Numbered from the stretch's first letter, positions 17,211-26,487 are shown. The stretch is 64,000 nt of DNA from Thalassospira indica (GCF_003403095.1 NZ_CP031555.1:3970001-4034000), one strand, 5' to 3'. A program made the numbers and translations. Notes: generated by a model not told the origin, from the sequence alone.

Positions 17211-18374
17211 TCAGGCACTTCGCCAACTGACGATCACACCGCACATCACCAAAACGGATCCAAGCCCGGCCACGGCGGCAAAGCCGAACCCGGCATAAAT
17301 CGGCCCCATGATCATCGGCCCGGCAAACACCGCCGAATAGGTCACCGCACTATTAAGCCCCATCACCGCCCCGCGCGCTTCTGCCGCCTGCCGGTTCAGC
17401 GACACCACCATCGCATTCAGGCCAAGCTGGTTTAGCATCCCCCAAATCGCGGTTCCCGCCAATGCAGTGATCTGGCTTTGCAGGGTCAATCCCCAACTGG
17501 CGTAACTTGCCGCAATCGCGATCAACACCAGACACAGATACCCACGGGTAATTTTGGGCGATACCACACCCAGAACAAATCCCATGATGCCAAAACCCAG
17601 CCCATAGGCCATGACAAACATGCCGCTGCCTTGTGCTGTCAAGCCAAAGGCCGTGCGCACGCCATCCCCGAAAAAGGCAAACGATCCGTAAAACGCGCTC
17701 ATATAAACCAGCATCACCGCCAGTAATTGCCAGACACCGGGCAACTGAGATGCCCGCAACGGCGATGTCCGCGTCGTCATCCCGCCGCGCACATCCGACA
17801 GCAAAATCACCAAAATACCGGCCACCAGAACCGACAACCCAGCCATCAGGAAATACACCATCCGCCAGCCAAGATGCTCGGTAATGAAGGCCGCGGCGGG
17901 CACCGCCACCACCAATGACAACGCCCATCCGGTCAGAACCACGCCAAGCCGCGCGGCCTCGCGCCCCTTGGGGGCTGTGGCGGTCACCGTGGCATAGGAT
18001 CCCGGCAACAACACACCAACGGCCACCCCGGCCAGCGCCTGCGACAGACACAGCCAAATCCAATGCTGGCTCAACCCGCTTGAAACCTGCGCCACCGCCA
18101 AAAGAAGTGCCGCACCGCCCAAAACACGCCCGACCGACATCCGGTCAATCATCCCGGCCAGGGTCAGCGCCGATAGGGCCGTCGCCGCCCCGAACGCCGA
18201 AATCGCCCAGGCCACATGATAGGTTTGCGTCGAAAGCCCGGCCGCCACTTCGGACAGGATCGGGCTTAAAACAAACGAATTCGACCCGACAAGCAACACC
18301 GCGCCAAGCAGGGCCAGAACCTTTACTTGCGCAATGGCATTCGGATTAATCTCGGCATTTTGGTCTGTCATCAT
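17211..18374 (-). CDS. MFS transporter (drug/metabolite exporter type)
   Basis: 387 residues from the ATG at 18374; ATGs at 18371 and 18407 are alternatives and none has a clear ribosome-binding site. Twelve hydrophobic segments in two halves are seen. The inter-helix loop LAGMIDRMSVGRVLGG matches the MFS motif A, and motif C-like GWALSLVVAVPAAAFITEHLGWR marks the antiporter (efflux) branch, DHA1-like. C-terminal LGLNAMVVSLNRQAAEARGAV is also typical. The gene stands alone, converging on the polyamine operon, so the exported compound is unknown; polyamine export would be speculation. Confidence 0.88.
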   Translation of the reverse strand: MMTDQNAEINPNAIAQVKVLALLGAVLLVGSNSFVLSPILSEVAAGLSTQTYHVAWAISAFGAATALSALTLAGMIDRMSVGRVLGGAALLLAVAQVSSGLSQHWIWLCLSQALAGVAVGVLLPGSYATVTATAPKGREAARLGVVLTGWALSLVVAVPAAAFITEHLGWRMVYFLMAGLSVLVAGILVILLSDVRGGMTTRTSPLRASQLPGVWQLLAVMLVYMSAFYGSFAFFGDGVRTAFGLTAQGSGMFVMAYGLGFGIMGFVLGVVSPKITRGYLCLVLIAIAASYASWGLTLQSQITALAGTAIWGMLNQLGLNAMVVSLNRQAAEARGAVMGLNSAVTYSAVFAGPMIMGPIYAGFGFAAVAGLGSVLVMCGVIVSWRSA

Positions 18375-18731
18375 GCCATGTGATATGATTTGCCCTGTTT
18401 TAGGCAAGGAAATTCAATACTTAGCAGATAAAAACGACGTCCGTTTGCTAACGGGACCGCCCCCGACCAGATTACAGCTGACGGCATCACGCACCGTCTT
18501 GGATGCAGCAACCGCGCGAGTCACCGCCCAACAAGCCAAAACACACCGCCCACGCCCGGCAACACAAAGGTTTGCGCCGCAAAATACGGCGCGTGCCAAA
18601 CTCTATACCTTTGGTTGATGAATTTACGCAGAAGGCTTGGCGTGCATGAATTACACGCGATTTCACCCCACCCTTGCGGGTAGCCTGAACCTGCTGCCGC
18701 GTTGCAAAATAAATCGTTCAAAATCAACTGT
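18375..18731. other. Intergenic region without a recognisable gene
   Basis: Lies between the MFS and LacI genes. Several overlapping open frames exist but none shows family motifs or a good start. The right end merges into the operator region. I see no repeat or RNA gene. Confidence 0.5.
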
Positions 18732-18786
18732 TTGACAACCGAAAGCGGTTTCGGATAGCGTTTCCCTGTTCCGAAAGCGGTTTCGG
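18732..18786 (+). promoter_or_regulatory. Promoter with twin CCGAAAGCGGTTTCGG operators
   Basis: TTGACA (18732-18737) is a good -35 box with a weak -10 near 18755. The 16-mer CCGAAAGCGGTTTCGG occurs at 18739-18754, inside the promoter spacer, and again at 18771-18786. The centres are 32 bases apart, about three helical turns. CGAAA-N4-TTTCG palindromes are typical operators of AglR/LacI-family regulators. The LacI gene starting at 18841 is the likely ligand, giving autoregulation and control of the whole operon. Confidence 0.75.
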
Positions 18787-18840
18787 AACGCCAAACACCG
18801 TCAAAAAGGCGGTGAAAAGCACAAGACTCAGGGAGGTTCC

Positions 18841-19926
18841 GTGCCGCGCGTTCGGAAGCAAAACGAAACCATGTCGATTGCCCGGCTGGCCAAACATCTT
18901 GGTTTGTCCGAGGGAACCGTTTCGCGCGCGCTGAACAATTATCCCGATATCGCCGAAAAGACCGTCGCCCGTGTCCGCAAGGCCGCCGATGAACTGGGCT
19001 ATCGCCCCTCGACCACCGCACGGCGTCTTGCCCGTGGCGTGGTCGAAACCATCGGCTTTGTCCTGCCTGCGCGTGACGGTCATCAGATTGATCCGTTTCT
19101 GGCCGAAATTCTCGATGGGCTTGCCACCGAACTTGCCCTGTCAGACTGGGACTTGCTGGTTTCCGCCGTCCCCGATGGTCATGACGAAGTCGAAGTCATG
19201 GATCGCCTGATCCGCTCAGCCAAGGTTGGCGGATTTGTCGTTGCGCGCACCAAACGTCATGATCCGCGCATTGATTTTTTGCGCACATCCCATATTCCGT
19301 TTGTCGCGCAAGGCCGCACCGAAAACTGCGATGACTATGCGTGGCTTGATATCGACAATGAAAAGGCCTTTGTCGATGCGGTGAATTACCTGGTCGGCCT
19401 TGGCCATCGCAAGATCGCCTATCTCGGCGGCGATCCCGCGCTTAATTACGCCTGGCAACGGCGCGCGGGTTACCTTGCCGCGACCAAGGCCAAGGGCTGC
19501 GACATTCTTCCGGGCTATATGCATGACGGCATCACCAACGAACTGGCCGCCCGCGAGGCCGTCCTGGAAATTCTTAAACTCCCCGATCATCCGACCGCCA
19601 TTTTGTGTGTCACCGACGCAGTTGCCATCGGCGCCATCCATGCGCTGGCCCATGCCGGTATCGACGTCGGATCGGAAATGTCCGTGATTGGTTTTGATGG
19701 CCTGCCGATGGGCGAAGCCATCCATCCCGGCCTGACCACCATGAGCCAGGCCAGCTATCAGATCGGCCGTGAAGTCGGGCGGATCGTTGTTGCGCAGGCG
19801 AACAAGGCACATTCGCCTGCATCCGAATTTTCCCAAATCCTGTGGGAAGCATCGCTGACCGTCCGTGGGTCAGCCAACCCGCCAGCATTGAAGCTGGCCG
19901 CAAATGCCAAGGGAGGCATCTCATGA
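18841..19926 (+). CDS. LacI family regulator of the alpha-glucoside-type operon (AglR-like)
   Basis: 361 residues from a GTG start at 18841, preceded by GGGAGG; a later ATG at 18871 would lose the basic N-terminus but keep the helix-turn-helix. The DNA-binding domain is MSIARLAKHLGLSEGTVSRA, and the hinge YRPSTTARRLARG. The sugar-binding domain contains GFVLPARDGHQIDPFLAE, VGLGHRKIAYLGG and VIGFDGLPMGEAIHPGLTTM. Its stop overlaps the binding-protein start by four bases (ATGA), so it is the first gene of the operon and is made together with the transporter. Two identical palindromes in its own promoter suggest feedback repression. Confidence 0.93.
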   Translation: MPRVRKQNETMSIARLAKHLGLSEGTVSRALNNYPDIAEKTVARVRKAADELGYRPSTTARRLARGVVETIGFVLPARDGHQIDPFLAEILDGLATELALSDWDLLVSAVPDGHDEVEVMDRLIRSAKVGGFVVARTKRHDPRIDFLRTSHIPFVAQGRTENCDDYAWLDIDNEKAFVDAVNYLVGLGHRKIAYLGGDPALNYAWQRRAGYLAATKAKGCDILPGYMHDGITNELAAREAVLEILKLPDHPTAILCVTDAVAIGAIHALAHAGIDVGSEMSVIGFDGLPMGEAIHPGLTTMSQASYQIGREVGRIVVAQANKAHSPASEFSQILWEASLTVRGSANPPALKLAANAKGGIS

Positions 19927-21269
19927 AAACAAGGTTTACGCGTGCTTTAACGCTTGCTGCCGCTGGTCTGCTGGTTTCCACCAGCATCGCCAGTGCGCAA
20001 CTGCGGTTCTGGACCACCGAAGAACAACCCGAACGCCTGGCCAAGCAAGAAGAAATGGCCAAGGAGTTCGAAGCCAAAACCGGCACCTCTGTGGAAGTCA
20101 TTCCGGTCACGGAAACCGAACTTGGCACGCGTGCCACCGCGGCCTATGCCGCCGGTGACTTGCCAGACGTCATTTATCTGACGCTGCAATATGTCCTGCC
20201 CTGGTCCGAGGCCGGCATCCTTGATACCGAAGCCAATAACGAAGTCGTCAACCAGCTGGGCAAGGATACCTTCGCACCGGCCGCACTCAGCATGGCTGAT
20301 TTCGACGGCGAAGTTGCCGCGGTCCCCTCTGATGGCTGGACCCAGATGGTGCTTTATCGCAAGGACCTGTTTGATGCGGCCGGGCTAGAGGCCCCCAACA
20401 CGTATGCCAATATCGTCAAGGCCATCGAGGCGCTCCACAACCCGCCTGAAATGTATGGCTTTGTTGCCGCGACCAAGATCGATGAAAACTTCATGAGCCA
20501 GGTGCTCGAACATGTCTTCCTGGCAAACGGCGCAACCCCGGTGGCCGCCGATGGCTCGGTCGGCTTTGACAAGGCAAAACTGATCGAGGCGCTTGAATTT
20601 TACAAAAAACTCGCCGACGCATCGCCCCCGGGGGATCTTTACTGGAAACAGTCGCGCGAGGTTTATTTCGCGGGCAAAGCAGCGATGATCATCTGGTCGC
20701 CCTTCATCCTTGATGAACTGGCAGGCCTGCGCGACAGCGCCCCGCCCACCATCAACAATGACCCGACCTCGGGCGAGCTTGCCTCGAAAACCGGTGTTGT
20801 CACCCGCCTGATGGGCCCGTCCAATCCGAATGGCGCCGCCTGGGGTGACATTCGCTATTTCGGCATTACCAATGATGCCGATACCGACCCGGCAGAAGAA
20901 TTTGTCAAATTCTCGCTCGGTGAAGGTTACACCAGCACCCTTTCCATCGCCCCCGAAGGAAAATTCCCGGTCCGTCATGGCACCGCCGAAAATCCGGATG
21001 AATTTGTTAAGGCATGGTCGACCCTGCCGGTTGGTGTGGATCGCAAAAAGCCGCTGTCAGAGCTTTATGACCCGGCCGTCATCTCCGACATCGTTTCCGG
21101 TCTTGAAACCGCAAACCGTTGGGGGGTTGCCGAAGGTCAGCTGGCCAAGGCATCGCGCATCATCAACAGTCAGGTCATCAACCGCCGTGTGCGCGAATTC
21201 ATCGATGGCGAACGTAATGCCGATGCAACCGCTGATCTGATCAACGAAGAAGTCAGCGGAATCGAATAA
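19923..21269 (+). CDS. Sugar ABC transporter substrate-binding protein (MalE/AglE-like)
   Basis: 448 residues from the ATG at 19923. A Sec signal (MKTRFTRALTLAAAGLLVS, cleaved near SIASAQ) precedes LRFWTTEEQPERLAKQEE. The fold is the type II periplasmic binding protein of the MalE group: FEAKTGTSVEVIPV, AYAAGDLPDVIYL and SDGWTQMVLYRKDLFDAAGL are the usual landmarks. It should deliver an alpha-glucoside-like sugar or glycoside to the two permeases encoded downstream. The gene is followed by a very strong hairpin before the first permease gene. Confidence 0.92.
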   Translation: MKTRFTRALTLAAAGLLVSTSIASAQLRFWTTEEQPERLAKQEEMAKEFEAKTGTSVEVIPVTETELGTRATAAYAAGDLPDVIYLTLQYVLPWSEAGILDTEANNEVVNQLGKDTFAPAALSMADFDGEVAAVPSDGWTQMVLYRKDLFDAAGLEAPNTYANIVKAIEALHNPPEMYGFVAATKIDENFMSQVLEHVFLANGATPVAADGSVGFDKAKLIEALEFYKKLADASPPGDLYWKQSREVYFAGKAAMIIWSPFILDELAGLRDSAPPTINNDPTSGELASKTGVVTRLMGPSNPNGAAWGDIRYFGITNDADTDPAEEFVKFSLGEGYTSTLSIAPEGKFPVRHGTAENPDEFVKAWSTLPVGVDRKKPLSELYDPAVISDIVSGLETANRWGVAEGQLAKASRIINSQVINRRVREFIDGERNADATADLINEEVSGIE

Positions 21270-21278
21270 GCGATCTTG

Positions 21279-21312
21279 ATCCGGGGCGCAGCTTTTGCGC
21301 TGCGCCCCGGAT
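21279..21312 (+). terminator. Intercistronic hairpin after the MalE-like gene
   Basis: ATCCGGGGCGCAGC (21279-21292) and GCTGCGCCCCGGAT (21299-21312) form a 14-pair perfect stem with a six-base loop, nine bases after the stop codon. No long U-tract follows. Probably a message stabiliser or attenuator, comparable in position to the malE-malF repeats of enterics. Confidence 0.7.
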
Positions 21313-21341
21313 TTCCGGTTTTCACAACGGATTTCAAGACG

Positions 21342-22673
21342 ATGACCCGGTCCCAGCCAACAATGCCCCACCCAACCACGCAAAATTCGGCATCCACACC
21401 GCCACCGCGCAAAGGCAAACTGGGCCCGATGGCCCGGCGCGAAGCGCGGCTTGCCCTTTGGATGCTGGCCCCGACATTTCTGATTGTCATGGGCATTGTC
21501 CTGTTTCCGTTGCTGGCCAATTTCTGGATTTCGGTCAAGCCGGTCAAACTCTCCGACCTGCGCCCGCCAACCCCGGTGGTGTCCGAACGCGTCCGCGGTG
21601 ATTTTGAAATTCCCGGCGAAGAATTTGAAATCCAGTACCGCCTGCGCAATTCATCACGCAAAGGCGACATTGCCGACGTCGTCCTGACCGACACCTTGCC
21701 GGCTGGCATTACCGTGATTGATCCGGGTGATGTCTGCACGGTTACGGGGTCTGAAGTTCGCTGTGCTCTTGATGGTCTTCCGGCGGGTGAACGCACCCGG
21801 CTGAAAATGACTGCGGTCTCCGATGAAAGCTTTGCCACCAACCCTGTCTCCCCGCGTGACAGCGAACCGACGGTGACCGGTACGGCGGAAAACATCCTGA
21901 CCAACAATGAATTTACCCTCGATAACTTCGCGCGTATTTTTGATTCCAACGAATTCTGGTCGGTGCTGTGGGTGACGATTGCCTATACCGTCTTTGGCAC
22001 ACTGGGCGCACTGGTCTTGGGCCTTTTTGCCGCACAGATGCTCAACAAACCTTTTGCCGGGCGGTCAATCATTCGTGGCCTTTTCCTGTTTCCCTATGTC
22101 GCGCCGGTGATTGCGGTTGCCTTTACCTGGGTCATCCTGCTCGATCCGTTCAACGGCACGTTCAATGCCATTTTACAACGCATGAATGTCACCGATGCGG
22201 GCATCAACTTCTTTGGTCAACGCGCCTTACCAATTGATATCTTTGGCCTGACCATTGAATTTCCCCTCGCCCTGGCAACCGTGATTGCTTTTGAAGCCTG
22301 GCGTTATTTCCCGCTGTCATTCCTGTTCATTCTCGCCCGCATGCAGTCGATATCATCAGACATGTACGAGGCCGCCGAGGTCGATGGTGCCACGCCCTTG
22401 CAACAGTTCTGGCACATTTCCCTGCCGCAACTTTTGGGCATTCTGTCGACGCTGTTCCTGCTGCGCTTCATTTGGACGTTCAACAAGTTCGACGACATCT
22501 TCCTTCTGACCGGCGGGGCAGCGGGCACGCGGACGCTGACGGTCGATGTCTATGAACAGGGCTTTGCCCTGTCCAATCTCGGGGCCGGGGCGGCGGTGGC
22601 GGTTGCCATCTTCATCCTGCTTCTGGTGTTTGCCGTGTTCTATTTCAAATTCATCCATCGGGAGGATTCGTAA
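21342..22673 (+). CDS. Sugar ABC permease (MalF type) with inserted DUF11-like periplasmic domain
   Basis: 443 residues from the ATG at 21342; an ATG at 21363 is also possible and neither has a clear ribosome-binding site. After the first helix (about residues 38-60) comes an inserted region of roughly 100 residues. It contains EIQYRLRNSS, VVLTDTLPAGITVID, CTVTGSEVRCALDGLPAG and a beta-rich tail. This follows the DUF11/CARDB-like Ig fold (NxG, DxLPxG, two Cys flanking a strand). The remaining helices and the ATPase-contact loop EAAEVDGATPLQQFWHISLP are standard. Known MalF has an unrelated periplasmic P2 domain in a comparable place; here it could touch the binding protein or the cell wall. 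It overlaps the next gene by one base. Confidence 0.88.
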   Translation: MTRSQPTMPHPTTQNSASTPPPRKGKLGPMARREARLALWMLAPTFLIVMGIVLFPLLANFWISVKPVKLSDLRPPTPVVSERVRGDFEIPGEEFEIQYRLRNSSRKGDIADVVLTDTLPAGITVIDPGDVCTVTGSEVRCALDGLPAGERTRLKMTAVSDESFATNPVSPRDSEPTVTGTAENILTNNEFTLDNFARIFDSNEFWSVLWVTIAYTVFGTLGALVLGLFAAQMLNKPFAGRSIIRGLFLFPYVAPVIAVAFTWVILLDPFNGTFNAILQRMNVTDAGINFFGQRALPIDIFGLTIEFPLALATVIAFEAWRYFPLSFLFILARMQSISSDMYEAAEVDGATPLQQFWHISLPQLLGILSTLFLLRFIWTFNKFDDIFLLTGGAAGTRTLTVDVYEQGFALSNLGAGAAVAVAIFILLLVFAVFYFKFIHREDS

Positions 22674-23902
22674 TGCGTATCGGTACGGGTCTTCTTCTCG
22701 GTCTTATTACCGGCCTTTTGTGGGGCACGATTGCGGTTGCGATTACCGGCATTTCACTGACCCTGATCACCGGTCTTCCGGCAACGCCGATCATATCGGC
22801 GGGCGCACTCGCCGGGGCCGTCAATGCCGCCATCATTATGCTGCGCGCCCCCGCCGATCGCACACCGGGGCTTTATCTGGTCGCCTTTGCTGGCGTCATC
22901 ATAACCATGATGCTGGTCTCCTTTGGCGCCCCCTTCAGTCTGGCCTTCTCTGAAAGTTCGCTTATTCAGGCATTCGGCGTCGGGTTGATCGCGCTTGCCG
23001 TGACCTTTGCCAACCGGGCGGTCCTGATCGACATTCAGTCGGGCATGCTCAAACGGTATGCGATTGATCTGGTGATTGTCCGAACGCTCAAGGGCTTTGG
23101 CTTTGTATTCTTTAGCGTGATCGTCATCCTGCCATTTTATGTGATGGTGATGACCAGCCTCAAGAACCAGCAGGATCTGTTCCTGAACCCGCTGGATCTG
23201 TCGATTGATCTGACACAGGGTGCTGCCAGCCTGTTTGACAGCTATGTCGAACTGTTTACCAAGTTCAATTTTGGCCGCTTCCTTCTGATTTCGACCATCG
23301 TGTCGGTCTGCACCGTTTTGATCACGCTGGCATTCTCGATCCCCGGTGCCTATGCGGTGGCGCGCCTCAAATTCCCCGGACAGACGGTTCTTTCCAGTTC
23401 GATCCTGCTGATCTATCTCGTACCCATGATCGTTCTGGTCATCCCGCTTTATGCCGTTTTCAGTCAGCTTGGCCTGCGCAATACGGTGGTTGGCCTTCTG
23501 ATCGTCTATCCCGCCACCACGGTTCCCGTCGCGCTTTATATGTTGCAGGGATACTTCCGCGGTCTCCCCGCCGAACTGGAAGAAGCCGGTCTGATGGACG
23601 GTCTGTCGCGCCTTGGCGTGATCTGGAAAATCACCCTGCCGCTGGCCTTGCCTGCGCTCGCATCGGTATCGCTTTATGTCTTCATGATCGCCTGGAACGA
23701 GTTCCTGTTTGCCTTCATGTTCCTCGATGATCCCGACATCTTCACCCTGTCACGCGGCGTGGTATCGCTCAACTCTTCCGAAGTCCCCCGCCAACATCTG
23801 ATGGCCGGTGCGGTGATCGCAACCGTTCCGATCCTTGTCATCTTCCTGTGGTTTGAACGCTTCCTCGTGCAGGGCCTGACCGCCGGGAGTGTCAAGGGAT
23901 GA
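22673..23902 (+). CDS. Sugar ABC permease (MalG type) with extra N-terminal membrane segments
   Basis: 409 residues, against about 280 for ordinary MalG proteins. The extra N-terminal 120 residues contain about four hydrophobic stretches (near residues 5-35, 38-58, 66-85 and 98-115). They are followed by the normal permease core, which starts TLKGFGFVFFSVIVILPFY. The EAA loop is ELEEAGLMDGLSRLGVIWKI and the C-terminus ends in [10 protein letters not shown], the usual MalG ending. Start overlaps the previous stop (TAATG). It pairs with the MalF-type subunit. The function of the extra helices is unknown. Confidence 0.9.
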   Translation: MRIGTGLLLGLITGLLWGTIAVAITGISLTLITGLPATPIISAGALAGAVNAAIIMLRAPADRTPGLYLVAFAGVIITMMLVSFGAPFSLAFSESSLIQAFGVGLIALAVTFANRAVLIDIQSGMLKRYAIDLVIVRTLKGFGFVFFSVIVILPFYVMVMTSLKNQQDLFLNPLDLSIDLTQGAASLFDSYVELFTKFNFGRFLLISTIVSVCTVLITLAFSIPGAYAVARLKFPGQTVLSSSILLIYLVPMIVLVIPLYAVFSQLGLRNTVVGLLIVYPATTVPVALYMLQGYFRGLPAELEEAGLMDGLSRLGVIWKITLPLALPALASVSLYVFMIAWNEFLFAFMFLDDPDIFTLSRGVVSLNSSEVPRQHLMAGAVIATVPILVIFLWFERFLVQGLTAGSVKG

Positions 23903-25260
23903 GCCTGTCTTTTGATCAGCTTCACGGCACCAACAAGCGCGCAGCGGAAATCCTGCTCGGCAATGATCGCGGCGGCTATACCGTGCCAAGTGCCAAGCTT
24001 TATCCGTTCCAATGGAACTGGGATAGCGCGCTGGTCGCGCTTGGATTTTCGGTGTTCGATCCCGACCGCGCCTGGCAGGAAGTTGAAAGCCTGCTGTCCG
24101 CGCAATGGGACAACGGCATGGTGCCGCACATCATTTTCTGGAAGGAAGAAAAAAGCTACTTCCCCGGACCGGAACAATGGGGCACGACCGACATCGCCAA
24201 GGCCCCGCCAACCTCGGGCATTACCCAGCCCCCGGTCGCCGCAACCGTCATCGAACGCCTGCTGGCCGAAGATATTGATGCCCATCGCGACCGGGCGGCA
24301 AAACTCCTGCCCAAACTGGATCGCTGGCATCAATGGTTTCTTGATGCGCGTGATCCGGATGGTCGCGGCGTGGTTGCCATCATGCATCCATGGGAAAGTG
24401 GCCGCGATAATCTGCCCGATTGGGATCGTCCGTTATCCTTTGTTGATACCACCGGGATCGGTGGCTATCACCGGCGCGATACCGATATCGTGAATAAGGA
24501 CGAACGCCCGAAAAATAACGATTACGATCACTATATGGCGCTGGTCCGATTTGGCCGCGACTGCAACTGGAACACCGATATCATTGCCCGCGATTGCCCG
24601 TTCTGGGTCGCCGAACCGGGCATGAATGCTATTCTGCGCCGCGCCGAAAGTGATCTGATCCGGATGGCAAGATGTCTGGGCAACGATGATATTGCCGCCC
24701 GCGCCACTGCCCGCTTCGCCCGTCTTGATGCCGGGTTTGAGTTGCTGTGGTCCGAAACCGTTGGCGGCTATGTCACGCTTGATCTCAGACGGGGTGAACA
24801 TGCAATCGGGCTAACATCGGGAAGCTGGCTTGCGATGTTTGCCGGGCCCGTCGAACCGGCCCGCGCGACCACGATGGCATCCACACTGACCCATTGGCTG
24901 GATCAGGTCGAACACGGCGTTCCCAGCTTTGATCCCGCTCATGAACTGTTTGATTCCATTCGCTATTGGCGCGGCCCGGTGTGGGCCATGATCAACTGGA
25001 TGATCGCCACCGGATTGATCGAACATGGCGAAACCGACCTTGCCGAGCGTATCCGGCGCGATACGCAGTCCCTTATCGACCAATCCGATTTTCGTGAATA
25101 TTTCTGCCCGGTGACCGGCCGTGGCGGGGGTGGCACTGATTTTTCGTGGACGGCATCGATGTCGCTTTATTGGGCGGCCCGTCCTGAAACGTTGCCCATC
25201 CCCGCACACCTTTCCCAATCAACCGCACCAACCGGCACCGCAGATCAGGAGAACACATAA
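23899..25260 (+). CDS. GH63-like glycoside hydrolase (glucosylglycerate/mannosylglycerate hydrolase type)
   Basis: 453 residues, close to the length of known glucosylglycerate hydrolases (about 450). The (alpha/alpha)6 barrel landmarks are [16 protein letters not shown] near residues 35-50, [14 protein letters not shown] with likely catalytic Asp at about residue 170, [13 protein letters not shown], and [20 protein letters not shown] with the probable catalytic Glu. No signal peptide is seen, so the substrate is split in the cytoplasm after import. The ATG overlaps the permease stop by four bases. Family membership is firm; glucosylglycerate as substrate is inferred from family and context, and another alpha-glucoside is possible. 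Confidence 0.82.
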   Translation: MSLSFDQLHGTNKRAAEILLGNDRGGYTVPSAKLYPFQWNWDSALVALGFSVFDPDRAWQEVESLLSAQWDNGMVPHIIFWKEEKSYFPGPEQWGTTDIAKAPPTSGITQPPVAATVIERLLAEDIDAHRDRAAKLLPKLDRWHQWFLDARDPDGRGVVAIMHPWESGRDNLPDWDRPLSFVDTTGIGGYHRRDTDIVNKDERPKNNDYDHYMALVRFGRDCNWNTDIIARDCPFWVAEPGMNAILRRAESDLIRMARCLGNDDIAARATARFARLDAGFELLWSETVGGYVTLDLRRGEHAIGLTSGSWLAMFAGPVEPARATTMASTLTHWLDQVEHGVPSFDPAHELFDSIRYWRGPVWAMINWMIATGLIEHGETDLAERIRRDTQSLIDQSDFREYFCPVTGRGGGGTDFSWTASMSLYWAARPETLPIPAHLSQSTAPTGTADQENT

Positions 25261-25261
25261 A

Positions 25262-26326
25262 ATGGGCCAGATCGAACTTAAAGGTATCCGCAAATCATTT
25301 GGCGGGGTTGATGTCATCAAGGGCATCGATCTTCAGATCAATGAAGGCGAACTGGTGATTTTCGTCGGGCCCTCCGGCTGTGGCAAATCAACGCTGTTGC
25401 GTCTGATCTCGGGCCTTGTCGAAGCATCCGATGGCCAGATCCTCATTGATGGCGACGACGTCACCGGCAAACCACCGGCTGAACGTGAACTCTCCATGGT
25501 GTTTCAATCCTATGCGCTTTATCCGCATAAATCGGTGCGCGAAAACATGGGCTTTGCCCTGACCGTGGCCGGCATGCCCAAGACCGAAATCACCCAAAAG
25601 GTCGATGAAGCCGCCGCAACCCTCAAACTCGAAGACTATCTGGATCGCAAACCCAAGGCCCTTTCAGGTGGCCAGCGCCAACGTGTCGCCATCGGCCGCG
25701 CCATTGTCCGCGAACCGCGCGCCTTTCTCTTTGATGAACCGCTTTCGAACTTGGATGCCGCGCTGCGCGTTGAAATGCGCCTTGAAATCGCCCGTCTGCA
25801 TCAAAAACTAGGTGCCACCATGGTCTATGTCACCCACGATCAGGTCGAAGCCATGACACTTGCCGACAAGATCGTCGTGCTGCAGGCCGGCCAAATCGAA
25901 CAGATCGGCACCCCGCTGGACCTCTATCGCCATCCCGGCAATCTGTTTGTCGCCCAGTTCATCGGCTCGCCGAAAATGAATGTCGTCGATTGCAAAGGCA
26001 CCGGCACGCAGCTCACCTTTGGCAACGGCAACACATCCGACATCGCCAGAAATGCCGAAGGTGCCACCAAAATGGGCATTCGCCCCGAACATATGGCGCT
26101 CTGCGATGCCAATGATGCCGACAAGGCGATCCTGACCGGTCAGATCGATGTCATGGAACATCTCGGCTCTGACAGCTTTGCCTATGTCAATGTTCCCGAT
26201 GTCGGTCTGTTCACGGTCCGCATCGTCGGTCATTCCGACGCGGTCGTGGGCGACACGGTCGGGCTGCATTTTGCATCCGGCGATGTCCATCTGTTCGACG
26301 CATCGGAAAAAACCATCCCGGCATGA
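25262..26326 (+). CDS. Sugar ABC transporter ATPase (MalK/UgpC/MsmK family)
   Basis: 354 residues starting [15 protein letters not shown] two bases after the hydrolase stop. Walker A is GPSGCGKS, the signature LSGGQRQR, Walker [13 protein letters not shown], and the switch His is in [11 protein letters not shown]. The C-terminal OB-fold regulatory domain follows ([21 protein letters not shown]). This is the single ATPase gene of the operon and drives both permeases as a homodimer. In some bacteria such ATPases serve several importers, but location points to this one. Confidence 0.95.
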   Translation: MGQIELKGIRKSFGGVDVIKGIDLQINEGELVIFVGPSGCGKSTLLRLISGLVEASDGQILIDGDDVTGKPPAERELSMVFQSYALYPHKSVRENMGFALTVAGMPKTEITQKVDEAAATLKLEDYLDRKPKALSGGQRQRVAIGRAIVREPRAFLFDEPLSNLDAALRVEMRLEIARLHQKLGATMVYVTHDQVEAMTLADKIVVLQAGQIEQIGTPLDLYRHPGNLFVAQFIGSPKMNVVDCKGTGTQLTFGNGNTSDIARNAEGATKMGIRPEHMALCDANDADKAILTGQIDVMEHLGSDSFAYVNVPDVGLFTVRIVGHSDAVVGDTVGLHFASGDVHLFDASEKTIPA

Positions 26327-26332
26327 CGAAAC

Positions 26333-26366
26333 GCGCACGCCGGATTTCCGATCCGGGCGCGTTTTA
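26333..26366 (+). terminator. Terminator of the alpha-glucoside-type operon
   Basis: An imperfect GC-rich hairpin, in which GCCGGAT pairs with ATCCGG and the outer CGCG bases extend it, followed by GTTTTAAAT. It lies shortly after the ATPase stop. Confidence 0.6.
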
Positions 26367-26456
26367 AATCCTCATACAATTAAAATGACGGAAAATATGC
26401 CTGTCGCGTCGGGCGGGCCCTTGCCGTCTGATCTTTAACTTATTTTGAATAATGGG

Positions 26457-26487
26457 TTGCATTCTTCAATTTAATTGAAGAATGCAA
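26457..26487. promoter_or_regulatory. Long perfect palindrome downstream of the Lrp-type gene
   Basis: TTGCATTCTTCAAT and ATTGAAGAATGCAA are 14-base perfect arms around a three-base centre. On the plus strand it is followed by AAAATCCCCTTTTT. It may terminate the minus-strand Lrp-type gene (stop at 26503), though no strong U-run follows in that direction, or act as a binding site. Confidence 0.45.

Noticed and set aside
18521..19021. Minus-strand frame overlapping the operator region and the LacI helix-turn-helix
   Set aside because: It runs through two operators and a well-defined DNA-binding domain on the other strand.
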